DNA of 64,000 bases from Rhizobium oryzihabitans. Its GTDB lineage: Bacteria; Pseudomonadota; Alphaproteobacteria; Rhizobiales; Rhizobiaceae. The position numbers and the translations under genes are program-made. The notes beneath the pieces are model-generated. The model saw nothing but the letters and a program-made list of their open reading frames with translations, was not told the DNA's origin and made no database searches. Positions within the stretch are counted from its first letter, which is position 1, and each line of letters opens with the position of its first letter. Below, piece by piece: positions 9,029 to 18,732 of this stretch. The stretch covers positions 1 to 64,000 of the forward strand of contig NZ_CP048635.1 of NCBI RefSeq assembly GCF_010669145.1, read 5' to 3'.

Positions 9029-10312
9029 ATGACCGCACCACATCCGTCGAAAACCCATATCGGCAACCACGCCCTGCATCCCGAAACCCAGATGCTCAAT
9101 TACGGCTATGATCCGGAGTTGTCTGAAGGCGCGGTAAAGCCGCCGGTATTCCTGACATCGACCTTCGTCTTCAAGTCAGCGGAGGACGGGCGCGACTTCT
9201 TCGATTATGTCTCCGGACGCAAGGAGCCGCCGGCAGGCCGGGGCGCCGGCCTCGTTTATTCCCGCTTCAACCATCCCAATAGCGAGATCGTCGAGGATCG
9301 TCTCGCCGTCTACGAGCGTACGGAAAGCTGTGCGCTGTTCTCATCCGGCATGTCCGCCATTTCGACGACGCTGTTCGCTTTCGTGCGGCCCGGCGATACC
9401 GTGCTCCATTCCCAGCCTCTCTATGGTGGCACGGAGACGCTGCTGGCAAAGACCTTCCACAATTTCGGCGTTTCGGCCGTGGGTTTCGCCGACGGTGTCA
9501 GCGAAGCCTCGGTAGTGGCCGCCGCGGAAGAGGCGATGGCGAAAGGCAGGGTGTCCGTTATCCTCATCGAGACCCCCGCCAATCCGACGAACAGCATCGT
9601 CGACATCCCGATGATCAGCCGTGTCGCCGACATGATCGGCCAGAAGCAGGGGCACAGGCCGATCATCGCCTGCGACAACACGCTTCTCGGCCCTGTCTTC
9701 CAGCGGCCCATCGAGCACGGCGCCGACATCTCGCTCTATTCACTGACAAAATATGTTGGCGGCCACTCCGATCTCATTGCCGGGGCAGCGCTTGGCCGCA
9801 AGGATGTGATGAAGCAGGTGAAGGCGTTGCGCGGGGCAATCGGCACGCAGCTCGATCCGCATTCGTGCTGGATGCTGGGGCGCTCGCTTGAGACGCTGCA
9901 GATCCGGATGGAGCGGGCAAACAGCAATGCCCAACTGGTGGCCGAATTCCTGAAGGCGCATCCCAAGGTCGAGAAAATCCACTACCTGCCGTTCAACGAT
10001 CCGGCCTCCCCGGTCGGCAAGGTCTTTGCAGATCAATGCACCGGCGCGGGATCGACCTTCTCCTTCGACATAACGGGAGGGCAGGCAGCGTCTTTCAAAT
10101 TCCTCAATGCCCTCACCATATTCAAACTCGCGGTCAGCCTTGGCGGCACGGAATCCCTCGCCTCCCACCCGGCAACGATGACGCATTCGGGCGTCCCAGC
10201 GGATGTGCGCCAGCGCATTGGTGTGCTCGACTCCACGATCCGGCTGTCCATCGGCATCGAGCATCCCGACGATCTGATCGCCGACCTGACCGTTTCCCTG
10301 GATGCCGCCTGA
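9029..10312 (+). CDS. cystathionine gamma-synthase/methionine gamma-lyase family PLP enzyme
   Basis: A 427-residue Cys/Met-metabolism PLP enzyme (fold type I). The N-terminal part holds [16 protein letters not shown], and the middle has the PLP-stacking region ([18 protein letters not shown]). The PLP Schiff-base lysine is Lys241 in [12 protein letters not shown], and the C-terminal part holds [18 protein letters not shown]. The ATG has a GAGGAGG site. Family members either build cystathionine or release methanethiol from methionine. Control by a divergent Lrp regulator favours a catabolic methionine gamma-lyase role, but sequence alone does not separate the two. Confidence 0.85.
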   Translation: MTAPHPSKTHIGNHALHPETQMLNYGYDPELSEGAVKPPVFLTSTFVFKSAEDGRDFFDYVSGRKEPPAGRGAGLVYSRFNHPNSEIVEDRLAVYERTESCALFSSGMSAISTTLFAFVRPGDTVLHSQPLYGGTETLLAKTFHNFGVSAVGFADGVSEASVVAAAEEAMAKGRVSVILIETPANPTNSIVDIPMISRVADMIGQKQGHRPIIACDNTLLGPVFQRPIEHGADISLYSLTKYVGGHSDLIAGAALGRKDVMKQVKALRGAIGTQLDPHSCWMLGRSLETLQIRMERANSNAQLVAEFLKAHPKVEKIHYLPFNDPASPVGKVFADQCTGAGSTFSFDITGGQAASFKFLNALTIFKLAVSLGGTESLASHPATMTHSGVPADVRQRIGVLDSTIRLSIGIEHPDDLIADLTVSLDAA

Positions 10313-10345
10313 GCATCCAGAGGGCAGAAAACCGTCGGAGGACCG

Positions 10346-10813
10346 TCAGTTCTCTATCGGAAAGGCGAAACCGGCTTTCACGCGATCCATCACAACCATG
10401 GTCTTGAACCCTTTGATATCGTGGTTCTCATAAAAAAACCTCCGCGTGAAAGCCTCGTAGTCTTCCATATCCTTTGCCGTGATCACCAGGATGAAGTCGG
10501 CATCTCCTGTCACATAGTAGCCGATCATGACTTCGCGCGTTGCCCGTATCGCCGCCTTGAATCGATCGACGATGTCAGCGCGCTCGCGTTCCAGCGATAC
10601 GAGAACGATCATGGTGATGCCGCGCCCCACGGCTTTGGGCGAGATGATCGCGACATCCGCCTCTATCACCCCCTCCTCGCGCAGGCGTTTCAGGCGCCGT
10701 TGACATGCGGTCGGCGAGAGATTGACGATCTGCGCCAGTTCTTCCGAGGTCAGGCGGTTGTTTTTCTGGACGGCCTCAAGCAGCGCCCTGTCGGCTCGAT
10801 CAATGCTGGTCAT
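10346..10813 (-). CDS. Lrp/AsnC regulator, DoeX-like
   Basis: A 155-residue Lrp/AsnC protein with an N-terminal helix-turn-helix (LTSEELAQIVNLSPTACQRRLKRL) and a RAM domain (VMIGYYVTGDADFILVI). It is transcribed away from doeC, sharing a 120-bp upstream region. In Halomonas the doeABX operon encodes such a regulator, DoeX, for ectoine degradation, so a similar role is likely by context. The symbol is not certain and is left empty. It differs clearly from the other Lrp protein at 8444-8902. Confidence 0.88.
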   Translation of the reverse strand: MTSIDRADRALLEAVQKNNRLTSEELAQIVNLSPTACQRRLKRLREEGVIEADVAIISPKAVGRGITMIVLVSLERERADIVDRFKAAIRATREVMIGYYVTGDADFILVITAKDMEDYEAFTRRFFYENHDIKGFKTMVVMDRVKAGFAFPIEN

Positions 10814-10934
10814 GCAGAATTCCTGCGTTGGTTGATCAAATTAAGCATTATTCCTGCGCTCAAGAGATTATAAACGCTGTCGATCAATCATGCCCCGCGG
10901 CTAAGCTCCTGACAAACAAAAAGGGAGCCTGCTC

Positions 10935-12413
10935 ATGAAAGGTATCGCCAGCGCGGCGTTGAAAAATCTGCATCGACCCGATCTGGTCGAGCATCGTGCC
11001 TTTCTCGACGGGGCATGGGTGGCGCGCAACGAGATGCTGAGCGTCATCGATCCGGCGAGCGGCGACCACCTTGCCAGCGTAACATCCTGTACACTCGATG
11101 ACGCCGATGATGCAATCGACGCTGCCAGCCGCGCCTTTCTGCATTGGCGGGAAAAGCTGCCCGTCGAACGTGGTGACATCCTGCGCGCATGGAGCAGGTT
11201 GATGCGCGAAAATGCCGGCGATCTCGCCACGATTGCCACCGCTGAACAGGGAAAGCCGCTGGCGGAGTCGCTGGGTGAGATTTCCTATGCGGCCAATTTT
11301 CTCGACTGGTTCGCGAGCGAAGGCGAACGATCCTATGGTGAGACGATTCCGAGCCATTTAAAGGGCGGCAGCCTCTCCGTCCGGATGCAGCCGATCGGCG
11401 TGACCGTTGCCATTACACCGTGGAACTTCCCCTCGGCGATGATAACCCGCAAGGCAGGAGCAGCTCTTGCCGCCGGCTGCACGATGATCGTCAAGCCGGC
11501 ACCGGAAACACCGCTGTCGGCGCTGGCTCTGGCAAAACTTGCGGAAGAAGCGGGCATGCCGGCCGGCGTCCTGCAGGTGCTTCCCGGCGAAGCCGCGCCA
11601 CTCGCACGTCGTCTTCTGGACCACACCGATGTCCGGGCTTTTTCCTTCACCGGCTCGACGGAAGTCGGACGAATCCTCCTCACGCAATCGGCAGCAACCA
11701 TCAAGAAAGCATCGCTGGAGCTTGGTGGTCATGCGCCCTTCATCGTATTCGGGGACTCCGATCTCTCCCAAGCCGTAAAGGGCTGCCTCAGCGCCAAATT
11801 CGCCACCTCGGGACAGGACTGCCTCGCGGCAAACCGGATCTACGTTCAACGCGCGCTCTACGAACGATTCATCGATCGTTTTGCCGACGCAACCTCCAAA
11901 CTCACCGTCGGCCACGGCCTTGAACCCGATATCGACATCGGACCGATGACGCGCCCGTCGGTTGCCGAGAAATGCCGCCAGCAGATTGCGCAGGCCGTCT
12001 CTGCCGGCGCGCGCCTCGTATGCGGCGGACAGGACAGCCCGTTGGGCGGCAATTTCGTCACGCCGACCGTACTGGCCGACGTGACCGACAACATGCTGAT
12101 CGCCCGTGAAGAAACCTTCGGGCCGGTGGCCGCAATATTGCCCTTCGATGACGAGGAGGAAGTGATCCGCCGCGCCAATGCGACAGAGATGGGGCTGGCG
12201 GCCTATGTCTACACCAACGATCTTGGCCGTGCGATGCGCCTGACCGATCGGCTCGAATACGGCATGGTTGCTGTCAACACGCCCAAATTTACCGGCGCAC
12301 CCGTTCCGTTCGGTGGCTGGAAGCAATCCGGGCTTGGCCGCGAAGGGTCGCGCCACGGCCTGCTTGAATATCTCGAACCCAAATATGTCTGCTTCGGCAA
12401 TCTTGCTGCCTGA
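10935..12413 (+). CDS. doeC: NAD(P)-dependent aldehyde dehydrogenase, DoeC-like aspartate-semialdehyde dehydrogenase
   Basis: A 492-residue aldehyde dehydrogenase of the succinate-semialdehyde type. TPWNFPSAMITRK marks the cofactor cleft, SFTGSTEVGR the NAD loop, LELGGHAPF the general base Glu262, and TSGQDCLAANRIYV the nucleophile Cys296. The ATG has an AAGGGAG site. With the transaminase 14 bp downstream it matches the doeCD pair, in which DoeC oxidises aspartate semialdehyde, formed from diaminobutyrate, to aspartate. Judged alone it could equally be called GabD-like; the ectoine genes that follow decide the name. Confidence 0.8.
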   Translation: MKGIASAALKNLHRPDLVEHRAFLDGAWVARNEMLSVIDPASGDHLASVTSCTLDDADDAIDAASRAFLHWREKLPVERGDILRAWSRLMRENAGDLATIATAEQGKPLAESLGEISYAANFLDWFASEGERSYGETIPSHLKGGSLSVRMQPIGVTVAITPWNFPSAMITRKAGAALAAGCTMIVKPAPETPLSALALAKLAEEAGMPAGVLQVLPGEAAPLARRLLDHTDVRAFSFTGSTEVGRILLTQSAATIKKASLELGGHAPFIVFGDSDLSQAVKGCLSAKFATSGQDCLAANRIYVQRALYERFIDRFADATSKLTVGHGLEPDIDIGPMTRPSVAEKCRQQIAQAVSAGARLVCGGQDSPLGGNFVTPTVLADVTDNMLIAREETFGPVAAILPFDDEEEVIRRANATEMGLAAYVYTNDLGRAMRLTDRLEYGMVAVNTPKFTGAPVPFGGWKQSGLGREGSRHGLLEYLEPKYVCFGNLAA

Positions 12414-12427
12414 AAGGAAACTCCGTT

Positions 12428-13831
12428 ATGACCATCGACATCAAACGTATCGCGGAAATGGATCGAAACGCGGTTCTGCATCCGTTTACGCAGCTGAAGG
12501 ATTTCGCCAGCGGCAAGCTCGGCGATCCGACGATCGTTGAAACCGGCAAGGGCATCCGCATTCAGGATGCGCATGGCAAGCAATTGATCGATGGCTTCGC
12601 TGGTCTTTATTGCGTCAATGTCGGCTATGGCCGGACCGAAGTGGCCGAGGCCATTTCCCGTCAGGCCTATCGCCTTGCCTATTATCATTCCTATGCCGCG
12701 CATACGACGGACGAGCTGGCGATCCTTTCCGATCGGCTGGTGAGAATGGCGCCCGGCAAGATGAGCAAGGTGTTTTATGGCATGTCCGGTTCCGACGCCA
12801 ACGAGACCCAGGCCAAGATCGTCTGGTATTACAACAACCTGCGCGGCAAACCGAAGAAGAAGAAGATCATCTCTCGCGAGCGTGGATATCACGGTTGCAG
12901 CGTCGTCTCTGGCTCCATGACCGGCATGAGTTTTTATCACGACCACATGGACCTGCCGCGCCCGGGAATCCTGCACACCGGCGCTCCGCATCACTACTGG
13001 GGCGCCGAAGCAGGTGAAACCGAACTCGAATTTTCAAGACGACGTGCCGACGAACTCGAAGCACTCATCCTTCGCGAGGATCCTGACACAATCGGTGCCT
13101 TCATTGCAGAACCTGTGCTCGGTACCGGTGGCATCACGCCTCCACCGGAAGGTTATTGGGAGGCCGTTCAGAATGTCCTCAGGAAATACGATATCCTGCT
13201 GATCGCCGATGAAGTGATCACCGGTTTCGGCCGCACCGGCTCCATGTTCGGCTCGCAGCATTATGGCATCGAGCCGGATCTGATTACCGTCGCCAAGGGG
13301 CTGACCTCGGCATATTTCCCGCTCTCGGGCGCAATTGTCGGCGAGAAAGTTTACAAGGTGATGGAGGAAGGAGCTGATCGCGTCGGCGCCTTTTCGCACG
13401 GCTACACCTATTCCGGTCATCCCATCGGGGCGGCAGCCGCAAACGCGGTGCTCGACATTGTCGAGAAGGAAGACCTGCCGGGCAATGCACAGGCCGTCGG
13501 CACCTATTTCCAGGAGCAGCTGAAGGCAAAGTTCGCACAGCTTCCAATCGTCGGCGAAGTGCGCGGCGTGGGCCTGATGGGCGCAATCGAATTTGTGGCG
13601 GATCGTGAAAAGAAGACGCGCTTTGCCCCCGGCCTTACGGTGGGTGCGCGTGTTTCCAAGGCGGCGCGCAATGGCGGACTCATTGCGCGTGCGATGCCGC
13701 ATGGCGACATTCTTGGCTTTGCACCACCGCTCGTCACCACGAAGGCGGAAGTGGACGAGATCATCGCCATCGCCGAAAGTGCTGTTCGCAGCGTCATGGA
13801 TGACCTGGTGCAGGCTGGCGAAAGTATCTGA
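12428..13831 (+). CDS. doeD: class III omega-aminotransferase, DoeD-like diaminobutyrate transaminase
   Basis: A 467-residue PLP transaminase with IADEVITGFGRTG (PLP-binding Asp261) and LITVAKGLTSAY (Schiff-base Lys290), plus a C-terminal GFAPPLVTTKAEVDEI. It starts 14 bp after doeC with an AAAGGAAA site, so the two are surely cotranscribed. In ectoine breakdown DoeD converts L-2,4-diaminobutyrate to aspartate semialdehyde, the substrate of DoeC. Related enzymes act on beta-alanine or putrescine, so the substrate assignment rests on context. Confidence 0.8.
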   Translation: MTIDIKRIAEMDRNAVLHPFTQLKDFASGKLGDPTIVETGKGIRIQDAHGKQLIDGFAGLYCVNVGYGRTEVAEAISRQAYRLAYYHSYAAHTTDELAILSDRLVRMAPGKMSKVFYGMSGSDANETQAKIVWYYNNLRGKPKKKKIISRERGYHGCSVVSGSMTGMSFYHDHMDLPRPGILHTGAPHHYWGAEAGETELEFSRRRADELEALILREDPDTIGAFIAEPVLGTGGITPPPEGYWEAVQNVLRKYDILLIADEVITGFGRTGSMFGSQHYGIEPDLITVAKGLTSAYFPLSGAIVGEKVYKVMEEGADRVGAFSHGYTYSGHPIGAAAANAVLDIVEKEDLPGNAQAVGTYFQEQLKAKFAQLPIVGEVRGVGLMGAIEFVADREKKTRFAPGLTVGARVSKAARNGGLIARAMPHGDILGFAPPLVTTKAEVDEIIAIAESAVRSVMDDLVQAGESI

Positions 13832-13913
13832 TACGCTTCCCAACCTGCACGTTTGGGCCGTACCACCACTGCCTGTTTGCGCGCCACCGGCACGACGACT
13901 GCGCTTATTCACA

Positions 13914-13967
13914 GTGCATTCGTCGTGCACGCTGCATAGAGCTTCATCTTTTTGGAGAACCGTGCAT
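13914..13967. promoter_or_regulatory. three GTGCA(T/C) repeats upstream of enuR
   Basis: GTGCAT at 13914-13919, GTGCAC at 13925-13930 and GTGCAT at 13962-13967 lie in the 176-bp gap before enuR. MocR-type regulators often bind direct or inverted short repeats, so these may be operator half-sites. This is only a pattern seen by eye. Confidence 0.2.
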
Positions 13968-14007
13968 AATGTCATGAAATTACATTCGCCAAAAACGAGA
14001 CAATTTC

Positions 14008-15456
14008 ATGCGTCGTCAAGCCAATCCGCTCAGCCTCGACCCGGTACCCGCGACGAAACCGGTGGCGTGGCGACCGAACCTGACCAAGCAAAAAGGCGAG
14101 ACGAAACATTCCGTGCTGACGGAACGCATCATTGCGGATATTGACGCCGGCGTCCTGAAGCCGATGGACCGCATGCCGACACATCGCGATCTGGCGCGCG
14201 AACTCGGCCTTTCCGTCCAGACGGTCAGCCTTTCCTACAAGGAAGCTGAACGGCTGGGTTATCTGAGCGGCGAAATCGGTCGTGGGACCTTCGTCAAGGC
14301 GCGGGTAACAGACCGGGCTGGCCGTATGATGCTTGATCACAGCCCGACAGAAGTGCTCGATCTTTCCATTATCCGCGGCGTCTATCTCGATGACCACGAA
14401 ACCGCCTCGCGCGCCATTCTTCGCGAATTGGCAGATGGCGACAATTCAGGCTTCATGCGTCCCTGCCGTCCGGTCGCAGGCCTGGAAAACCACCGCGAGA
14501 CAGCGCGCACATGGCTGCACATGCTGGGTGTCACAGCCGGTGCTGAACGCATCCTCGTTACCAACGGCGCGGCACACGGCATTTTCCTCGCCTTGAGCTG
14601 CATCGTTCGTTCGAGCGACGTTGTTCTATGCGAAAACCTTACCGACCACGGCATTATCGGACTTTCGAATATTCTGGGGTTCAGCCTCAAGGGGCTACCC
14701 ACCGATGATGAGGGCATTCTGCCGGACGCGCTCGAAGCCGCCTGTGAAGCCGGAGGCGTGCGCGCACTTGTCCTCATACCGACCCTCAACAATCCCACCG
14801 GTCACGTCGCCGGCGCGCAGCGGCGGCGCGACATCGCCGCGATCGCGGAGCGATACGGTGTTTTCGTCATTGAAGACGAAGTCTATCGCCCGATGATCGA
14901 GGATGACCTGCCATCGATCAGCGAAATGCTGCCGGATCTCGGCTTTTTCGTTACCAGCTTCACCAAGACGGTGCTGACCGGGTTGCGCGTTGGTTATCTC
15001 GTTGTCCCACCCGCTTATTCCATACGCGCCGCCTCCATCCTGCGTGTGTCTAGCTGGAGCGGCACATATCTGACCGCCGAAATCGCCACACGCTGGGTCG
15101 AAAACGGCACCGCACGCCGGTTGCTGGACGTCCAGCGTACGGAAGCCCGCGCGCGACAGAAAATCGCGGCGGAAATTCTCGGCGAGCATATCGCGTCCAG
15201 CCACCCCCTCTCCTTCTGCGCCTGGCTGAGAGTTCCGCCACACTGGACGGAGGACGGACTGGTCCGCTCCCTGACCAACCAAAACGTCGCGGTCACGCCG
15301 TCCGAGCCTTTCGTCGCCGGTCCGGGGCATGGCGGGGGCATCCGCATATGTCTCGGCGGACGCCTCAATCATCCGACCCTCGTCAAGGCATTGACCACCG
15401 TGCGTCAGGCCTTCGAGCAATTACCGCCCGTCTACGACATCGGCTCCATCGGTTGA
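14008..15456 (+). CDS. enuR: EnuR-type MocR/GabR regulator of ectoine use
   Basis: A 482-residue fusion of a GntR winged helix (about residues 30-95: LTERIIADIDAGVL, then MPTHRDLARELGLSVQTVSLSYKEA) to an aminotransferase-like domain. That domain keeps PTLNNPTG, IEDEVYRPMIED and the PLP lysine Lys320 in SFTKTVLTGLRVGY. EnuR proteins repress ectoine import and catabolic genes and are relieved when PLP reacts with diaminobutyrate derivatives made by DoeA. Placement immediately before eutB and the ehu genes supports the name. It is separated from doeD by 176 bp and from eutB by 67 bp. Confidence 0.87.
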   Translation: MRRQANPLSLDPVPATKPVAWRPNLTKQKGETKHSVLTERIIADIDAGVLKPMDRMPTHRDLARELGLSVQTVSLSYKEAERLGYLSGEIGRGTFVKARVTDRAGRMMLDHSPTEVLDLSIIRGVYLDDHETASRAILRELADGDNSGFMRPCRPVAGLENHRETARTWLHMLGVTAGAERILVTNGAAHGIFLALSCIVRSSDVVLCENLTDHGIIGLSNILGFSLKGLPTDDEGILPDALEAACEAGGVRALVLIPTLNNPTGHVAGAQRRRDIAAIAERYGVFVIEDEVYRPMIEDDLPSISEMLPDLGFFVTSFTKTVLTGLRVGYLVVPPAYSIRAASILRVSSWSGTYLTAEIATRWVENGTARRLLDVQRTEARARQKIAAEILGEHIASSHPLSFCAWLRVPPHWTEDGLVRSLTNQNVAVTPSEPFVAGPGHGGGIRICLGGRLNHPTLVKALTTVRQAFEQLPPVYDIGSIG

Positions 15457-15523
15457 GCCGCCGCCCGAAAATCATTGAATCATTACAATATAATAATTGA
15501 CATGATTTTACTTCGCTCTCAAC

Positions 15524-16543
15524 ATGACAATCATGAAGAGCGAAAACCTGTCCCCATCTGCCGACAAAATCCTGCTCCCGGTCTCCTTGGCCGAGATCGA
15601 GCAGGCAGCGTTGCGTATCCACGGACACGTCGCGCGCACCCCACTTGTTCACTCCCTCGTCCTCTCTGAACGCGTTGGAAGCCCCGTCAACCTTAAGCTG
15701 GAAACCCTTCAGCCGATTGGTGCTTTCAAACTGCGCGGGGCGATGAACGCCGTCCTGTCGCTGGATGGCGGGGCGCGCAACCGCGGTCTGGTCACTGCCT
15801 CGACGGGTAATCATGGTCGCGCCGTGGCCTATGCCGCGCGCGAACTTGGCATTGCGGCCACCATCTGCATGTCGTCGCTCGTGCCGACAAACAAGGTCGA
15901 AGCCATTCGCGCCCTTGGTGCTGAAATCCGCATCGTCGGCACATCACAGGACGATGCGCAGGAAGAAGTGGAGCGCTTGACGGAAAGCCGTGGCCTCACT
16001 GCAATTCCGCCCTTTGACGATCCGAACGTCGTTGCCGGTCAGGGAACGATCGGCGTTGAAGTCGTCGAGGATATGCCTGATCTGGAAACCGTGCTCGTAC
16101 CCCTGTCCGGCGGCGGCCTTGCCGGCGGCATCGCCGCTGCGGTCAAGACGTTGAAACCACAGGCAAGGGTAATCGGCATTTCCATGGAGCGGGGTGCGGC
16201 CATGCACGCATCGATCTCAGCCGGCAGGCCAGTCACAGTGCGCGAAGAGGAAACACTGGCGGATTCGCTGGGAGGCGGCATAGGGCTCGCAAACCGCGTA
16301 ACGTTTGATCTTTGCCGTGCGCTCCTTGATGAGATCGTGCTGGTTTCCGAGGCCGAAATTGCGGCCGGAATTCGCCATGCGGCAAGCGTGGAAGGCGTGA
16401 CGGTAGAGGGTGCAGGCGCCGTCGGGTTCGCTGCGATCATGTCGGGCAAGGTCAAGATCACCGGCCCTGCCGTCATCATCGTATCAGGCGGCAACATAGA
16501 TCCGAAAATTCACAGGCTGATCATCGACGGAGCCGACGCATGA
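15524..16543 (+). CDS. eutB: hydroxyectoine utilisation dehydratase EutB (threonine dehydratase-like)
   Basis: A 339-residue fold-type II PLP enzyme. PIGAFKLRGAMNAV holds the PLP lysine (Lys69), STGNHGRAVAYAA the substrate loop, and PLSGGGLAGGIA the phosphate-binding glycines. It lacks the regulatory ACT domain of biosynthetic threonine dehydratase. In ectoine gene clusters it is named EutB and is thought to act with EutC on hydroxyectoine. The first ATG (15524) has no clear ribosome binding site, and ATG 15533 is an alternative. A TTGACA at 15497-15502 could be a -35 element. The gene overlaps eutC by 4 bases. Confidence 0.87.
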   Translation: MTIMKSENLSPSADKILLPVSLAEIEQAALRIHGHVARTPLVHSLVLSERVGSPVNLKLETLQPIGAFKLRGAMNAVLSLDGGARNRGLVTASTGNHGRAVAYAARELGIAATICMSSLVPTNKVEAIRALGAEIRIVGTSQDDAQEEVERLTESRGLTAIPPFDDPNVVAGQGTIGVEVVEDMPDLETVLVPLSGGGLAGGIAAAVKTLKPQARVIGISMERGAAMHASISAGRPVTVREEETLADSLGGGIGLANRVTFDLCRALLDEIVLVSEAEIAAGIRHAASVEGVTVEGAGAVGFAAIMSGKVKITGPAVIIVSGGNIDPKIHRLIIDGADA

Positions 16544-17553
16544 GCCGCATCACTATCCTGACGGAAAGCGATCTTCGCGCTGTCATCAAGCTCGATCTGT
16601 CCTCTGTCGATTGTGTCGAGCGGGCCTTTGCAGCGCTCGCCACCGAAGCCGTCGCCATGCCGCCGATCCTGCGCCTCGACATTCCCGAATTTCGTGGCGA
16701 AGTGGATGTGAAGACGGCCTATGTGCCCGGCTTTGAAGGTTTTGCCATCAAGGTCAGCCCGGGTTTCTTCGACAATCCGAAGCTTGGATTGCCAAGTCTC
16801 AACGGCCTGATGATCCTCTTCAGCGCACGAACCGGAGTGGTGGAAGCGCTTCTTCTCGACAATGGTTATCTCACCGATGTTCGTACCGCCGCAGCCGGCG
16901 CTGTTGCTGCACGCCACCTGTCACGCGAGGATGCTTGCGTTGCCGCGATACTTGGCGCGGGCATGCAGGCCCGCTTGCAGCTGGAAGCCCTGATGCTGGT
17001 GCGTCCGATAAGATCGGCCCGGATCTGGGCACGAAGCCATGAAAAGGCGCAGAAACTGGCGGGTGATTTCGCCATTGAACATGGCATTGACGTCACCGCC
17101 GTCGCCGATCCGCGAGAAGCCGTGCAAGGCGCCGACATCGTCGTGACCACGACGCCATCGGAAAAGCCGATCCTCTTTGCGGACTGGCTGCAACCGGGCC
17201 AGCATCTGACCGCGATGGGATCGGACGCCGAACACAAGAACGAGATCGATCCTGCCGTTTTTGCCCGGGCAAGCTATGTCGCAGACCGGATCAGCCAGAC
17301 CCGCATTCTGGGCGAGTTGCACCATGCCATCACCGCAGGGCGCGCGATGCCGGATCAGCAATTTGCCGAACTTGGGGCCATCATTGCCGGCAAGGCGCGG
17401 GGCCGCATGCAACGGGAAGACATAACCTTCGCCGATCTCACCGGCGCGGGCGTGCAGGACACCGCCATCGCCAACCTGGCCGTCGCCCGCGCAAGAGATG
17501 CGAAAAGCGGAAAAACCATCGAAAACACTATCAAAATGGGAGATGCGGCGTGA
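16540..17553 (+). CDS. eutC: ectoine utilisation protein EutC (ornithine cyclodeaminase/mu-crystallin family)
   Basis: A 337-residue NAD-binding protein of the OCD/mu-crystallin family. VKVSPGFF-like and NGYLTDVRTAAAGAVA segments are followed by the Rossmann loop LGAGMQARLQLEAL and the acidic GSDAEHKNEIDP motif. The start overlaps the eutB stop (ATGA), indicating translational coupling. Cluster position identifies it as EutC, assumed to work with EutB in converting hydroxyectoine so that it can enter the DoeA step. Confidence 0.88.
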   Translation: MSRITILTESDLRAVIKLDLSSVDCVERAFAALATEAVAMPPILRLDIPEFRGEVDVKTAYVPGFEGFAIKVSPGFFDNPKLGLPSLNGLMILFSARTGVVEALLLDNGYLTDVRTAAAGAVAARHLSREDACVAAILGAGMQARLQLEALMLVRPIRSARIWARSHEKAQKLAGDFAIEHGIDVTAVADPREAVQGADIVVTTTPSEKPILFADWLQPGQHLTAMGSDAEHKNEIDPAVFARASYVADRISQTRILGELHHAITAGRAMPDQQFAELGAIIAGKARGRMQREDITFADLTGAGVQDTAIANLAVARARDAKSGKTIENTIKMGDAA

Positions 17554-18728
17554 GCGTGACGCTGAATTTTACGCGCGAGGAATATGCCGCGCGCCTGTCC
17601 AAAACCCGAAATGCCATGGAAAAGGCCGGCATCGATCTCCTTGTTGTCACCGACCCATCCAACATGCACTGGCTGACCGGTTATGACGGCTGGTCCTTCT
17701 ATGTGCATCAATGCGTGCTCGTGCCGCCGGATGGCGAGCCGATCTGGTACGGCCGCAAGCAGGACGCCAACGGCGCAAAGCGCACGGCCTACCTCGCCCA
17801 TGACAAGATTATCGGCTATCCCGATCACTACGTTCAATCGACCGAGCGGCACCCGATGGATCTGCTATCGCAGATCATCGAAGACCGGGGCTGGTCCGGC
17901 CTGACGGTCGGCGTCGAGATGGATAACTACTATTTCTCTGCCGCCGCTTTTGCATCGCTGCAGAAACATCTGCCGAACGCCCGCTTCAAGGATGCTGCCG
18001 GTCTCGTGAACTGGCAGCGCGCGGTGAAGAGCCCGACCGAACTCGACTATATGCGCAAGGCCGGCAAGATCGTCGAGCTGATGCACAAGCGTATCGTCGA
18101 TGTCGTTGAGCCGGGCATGCGCAAATGTGATCTCGTTGCCGAGATTTACGATGCCGGCATTCGCGGCACCGCCGAATTCGGCGGTGACTATCCCGCCATT
18201 GTTCCCCTCCTGCCATCCGGAGCGGACGCTTCCGCGCCGCACCTGACCTGGGATGACAAACCGATGCGCTCAGGGGAAGGCACTTTTTTCGAGATCGCCG
18301 GCGCCTACAGGCGTTATCATTGCCCGCTATCACGCACGGTTTTCCTCGGCAAGCCGACACAGGCGTTTCTCGACGCGGAAAAGGCGACGCTCGAAGGCAT
18401 GGAGGCCGGGCTTTCGGCTGCCAGACCGGGCAATAGCTGCGAAGACATCGCCAACGCCTTTTTCGCCGTGCTGAAAAAATACGGGATCATCAAGGACAAT
18501 CGTACCGGCTATCCGATCGGCCTGTCCTACCCGCCGGACTGGGGCGAGCGTACAATGAGCCTGCGACCCGGCGACCGCACGGAGCTTCAGCCCGGCATGA
18601 CGTTTCATTTCATGACCGGTCTGTGGCTGGACGATATGGGGCTCGAAATCACCGAAAGCATCGCGATCACCGAAACCGGCGTCGAATGCCTGTCGAATGT
18701 GCCGCGGCAACTCTTCGTGAAGGGCTGA
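17550..18728 (+). CDS. doeA: ectoine hydrolase DoeA (M24 family)
   Basis: A 392-residue creatinase/prolidase-fold (M24) hydrolase. The N-terminal domain has DPSNMHWLTGYDGWSFY, and the C-terminal pita-bread domain has VEPGMRKCDLVAEIYDAG, FFEIAGAYRRYHCPLSRT and ELQPGMTFHFMTG. DoeA (also called EutD) opens the ectoine ring to N-acetyl-diaminobutyrate. The start is a GTG at 17550 overlapping the eutC stop by 4 bases (GTGA), so translation is coupled. The products serve as the inducer of EnuR in studied bacteria. Confidence 0.92.
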   Translation: MSVTLNFTREEYAARLSKTRNAMEKAGIDLLVVTDPSNMHWLTGYDGWSFYVHQCVLVPPDGEPIWYGRKQDANGAKRTAYLAHDKIIGYPDHYVQSTERHPMDLLSQIIEDRGWSGLTVGVEMDNYYFSAAAFASLQKHLPNARFKDAAGLVNWQRAVKSPTELDYMRKAGKIVELMHKRIVDVVEPGMRKCDLVAEIYDAGIRGTAEFGGDYPAIVPLLPSGADASAPHLTWDDKPMRSGEGTFFEIAGAYRRYHCPLSRTVFLGKPTQAFLDAEKATLEGMEAGLSAARPGNSCEDIANAFFAVLKKYGIIKDNRTGYPIGLSYPPDWGERTMSLRPGDRTELQPGMTFHFMTGLWLDDMGLEITESIAITETGVECLSNVPRQLFVKG

Positions 18729-18732
18729 GACA

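Noticed and set aside
11358..13975. Long minus-strand open frames (up to 332 codons) opposite doeC and doeD
   Set aside because: The plus-strand genes show full catalytic motifs, and the antisense frames do not resemble proteins.
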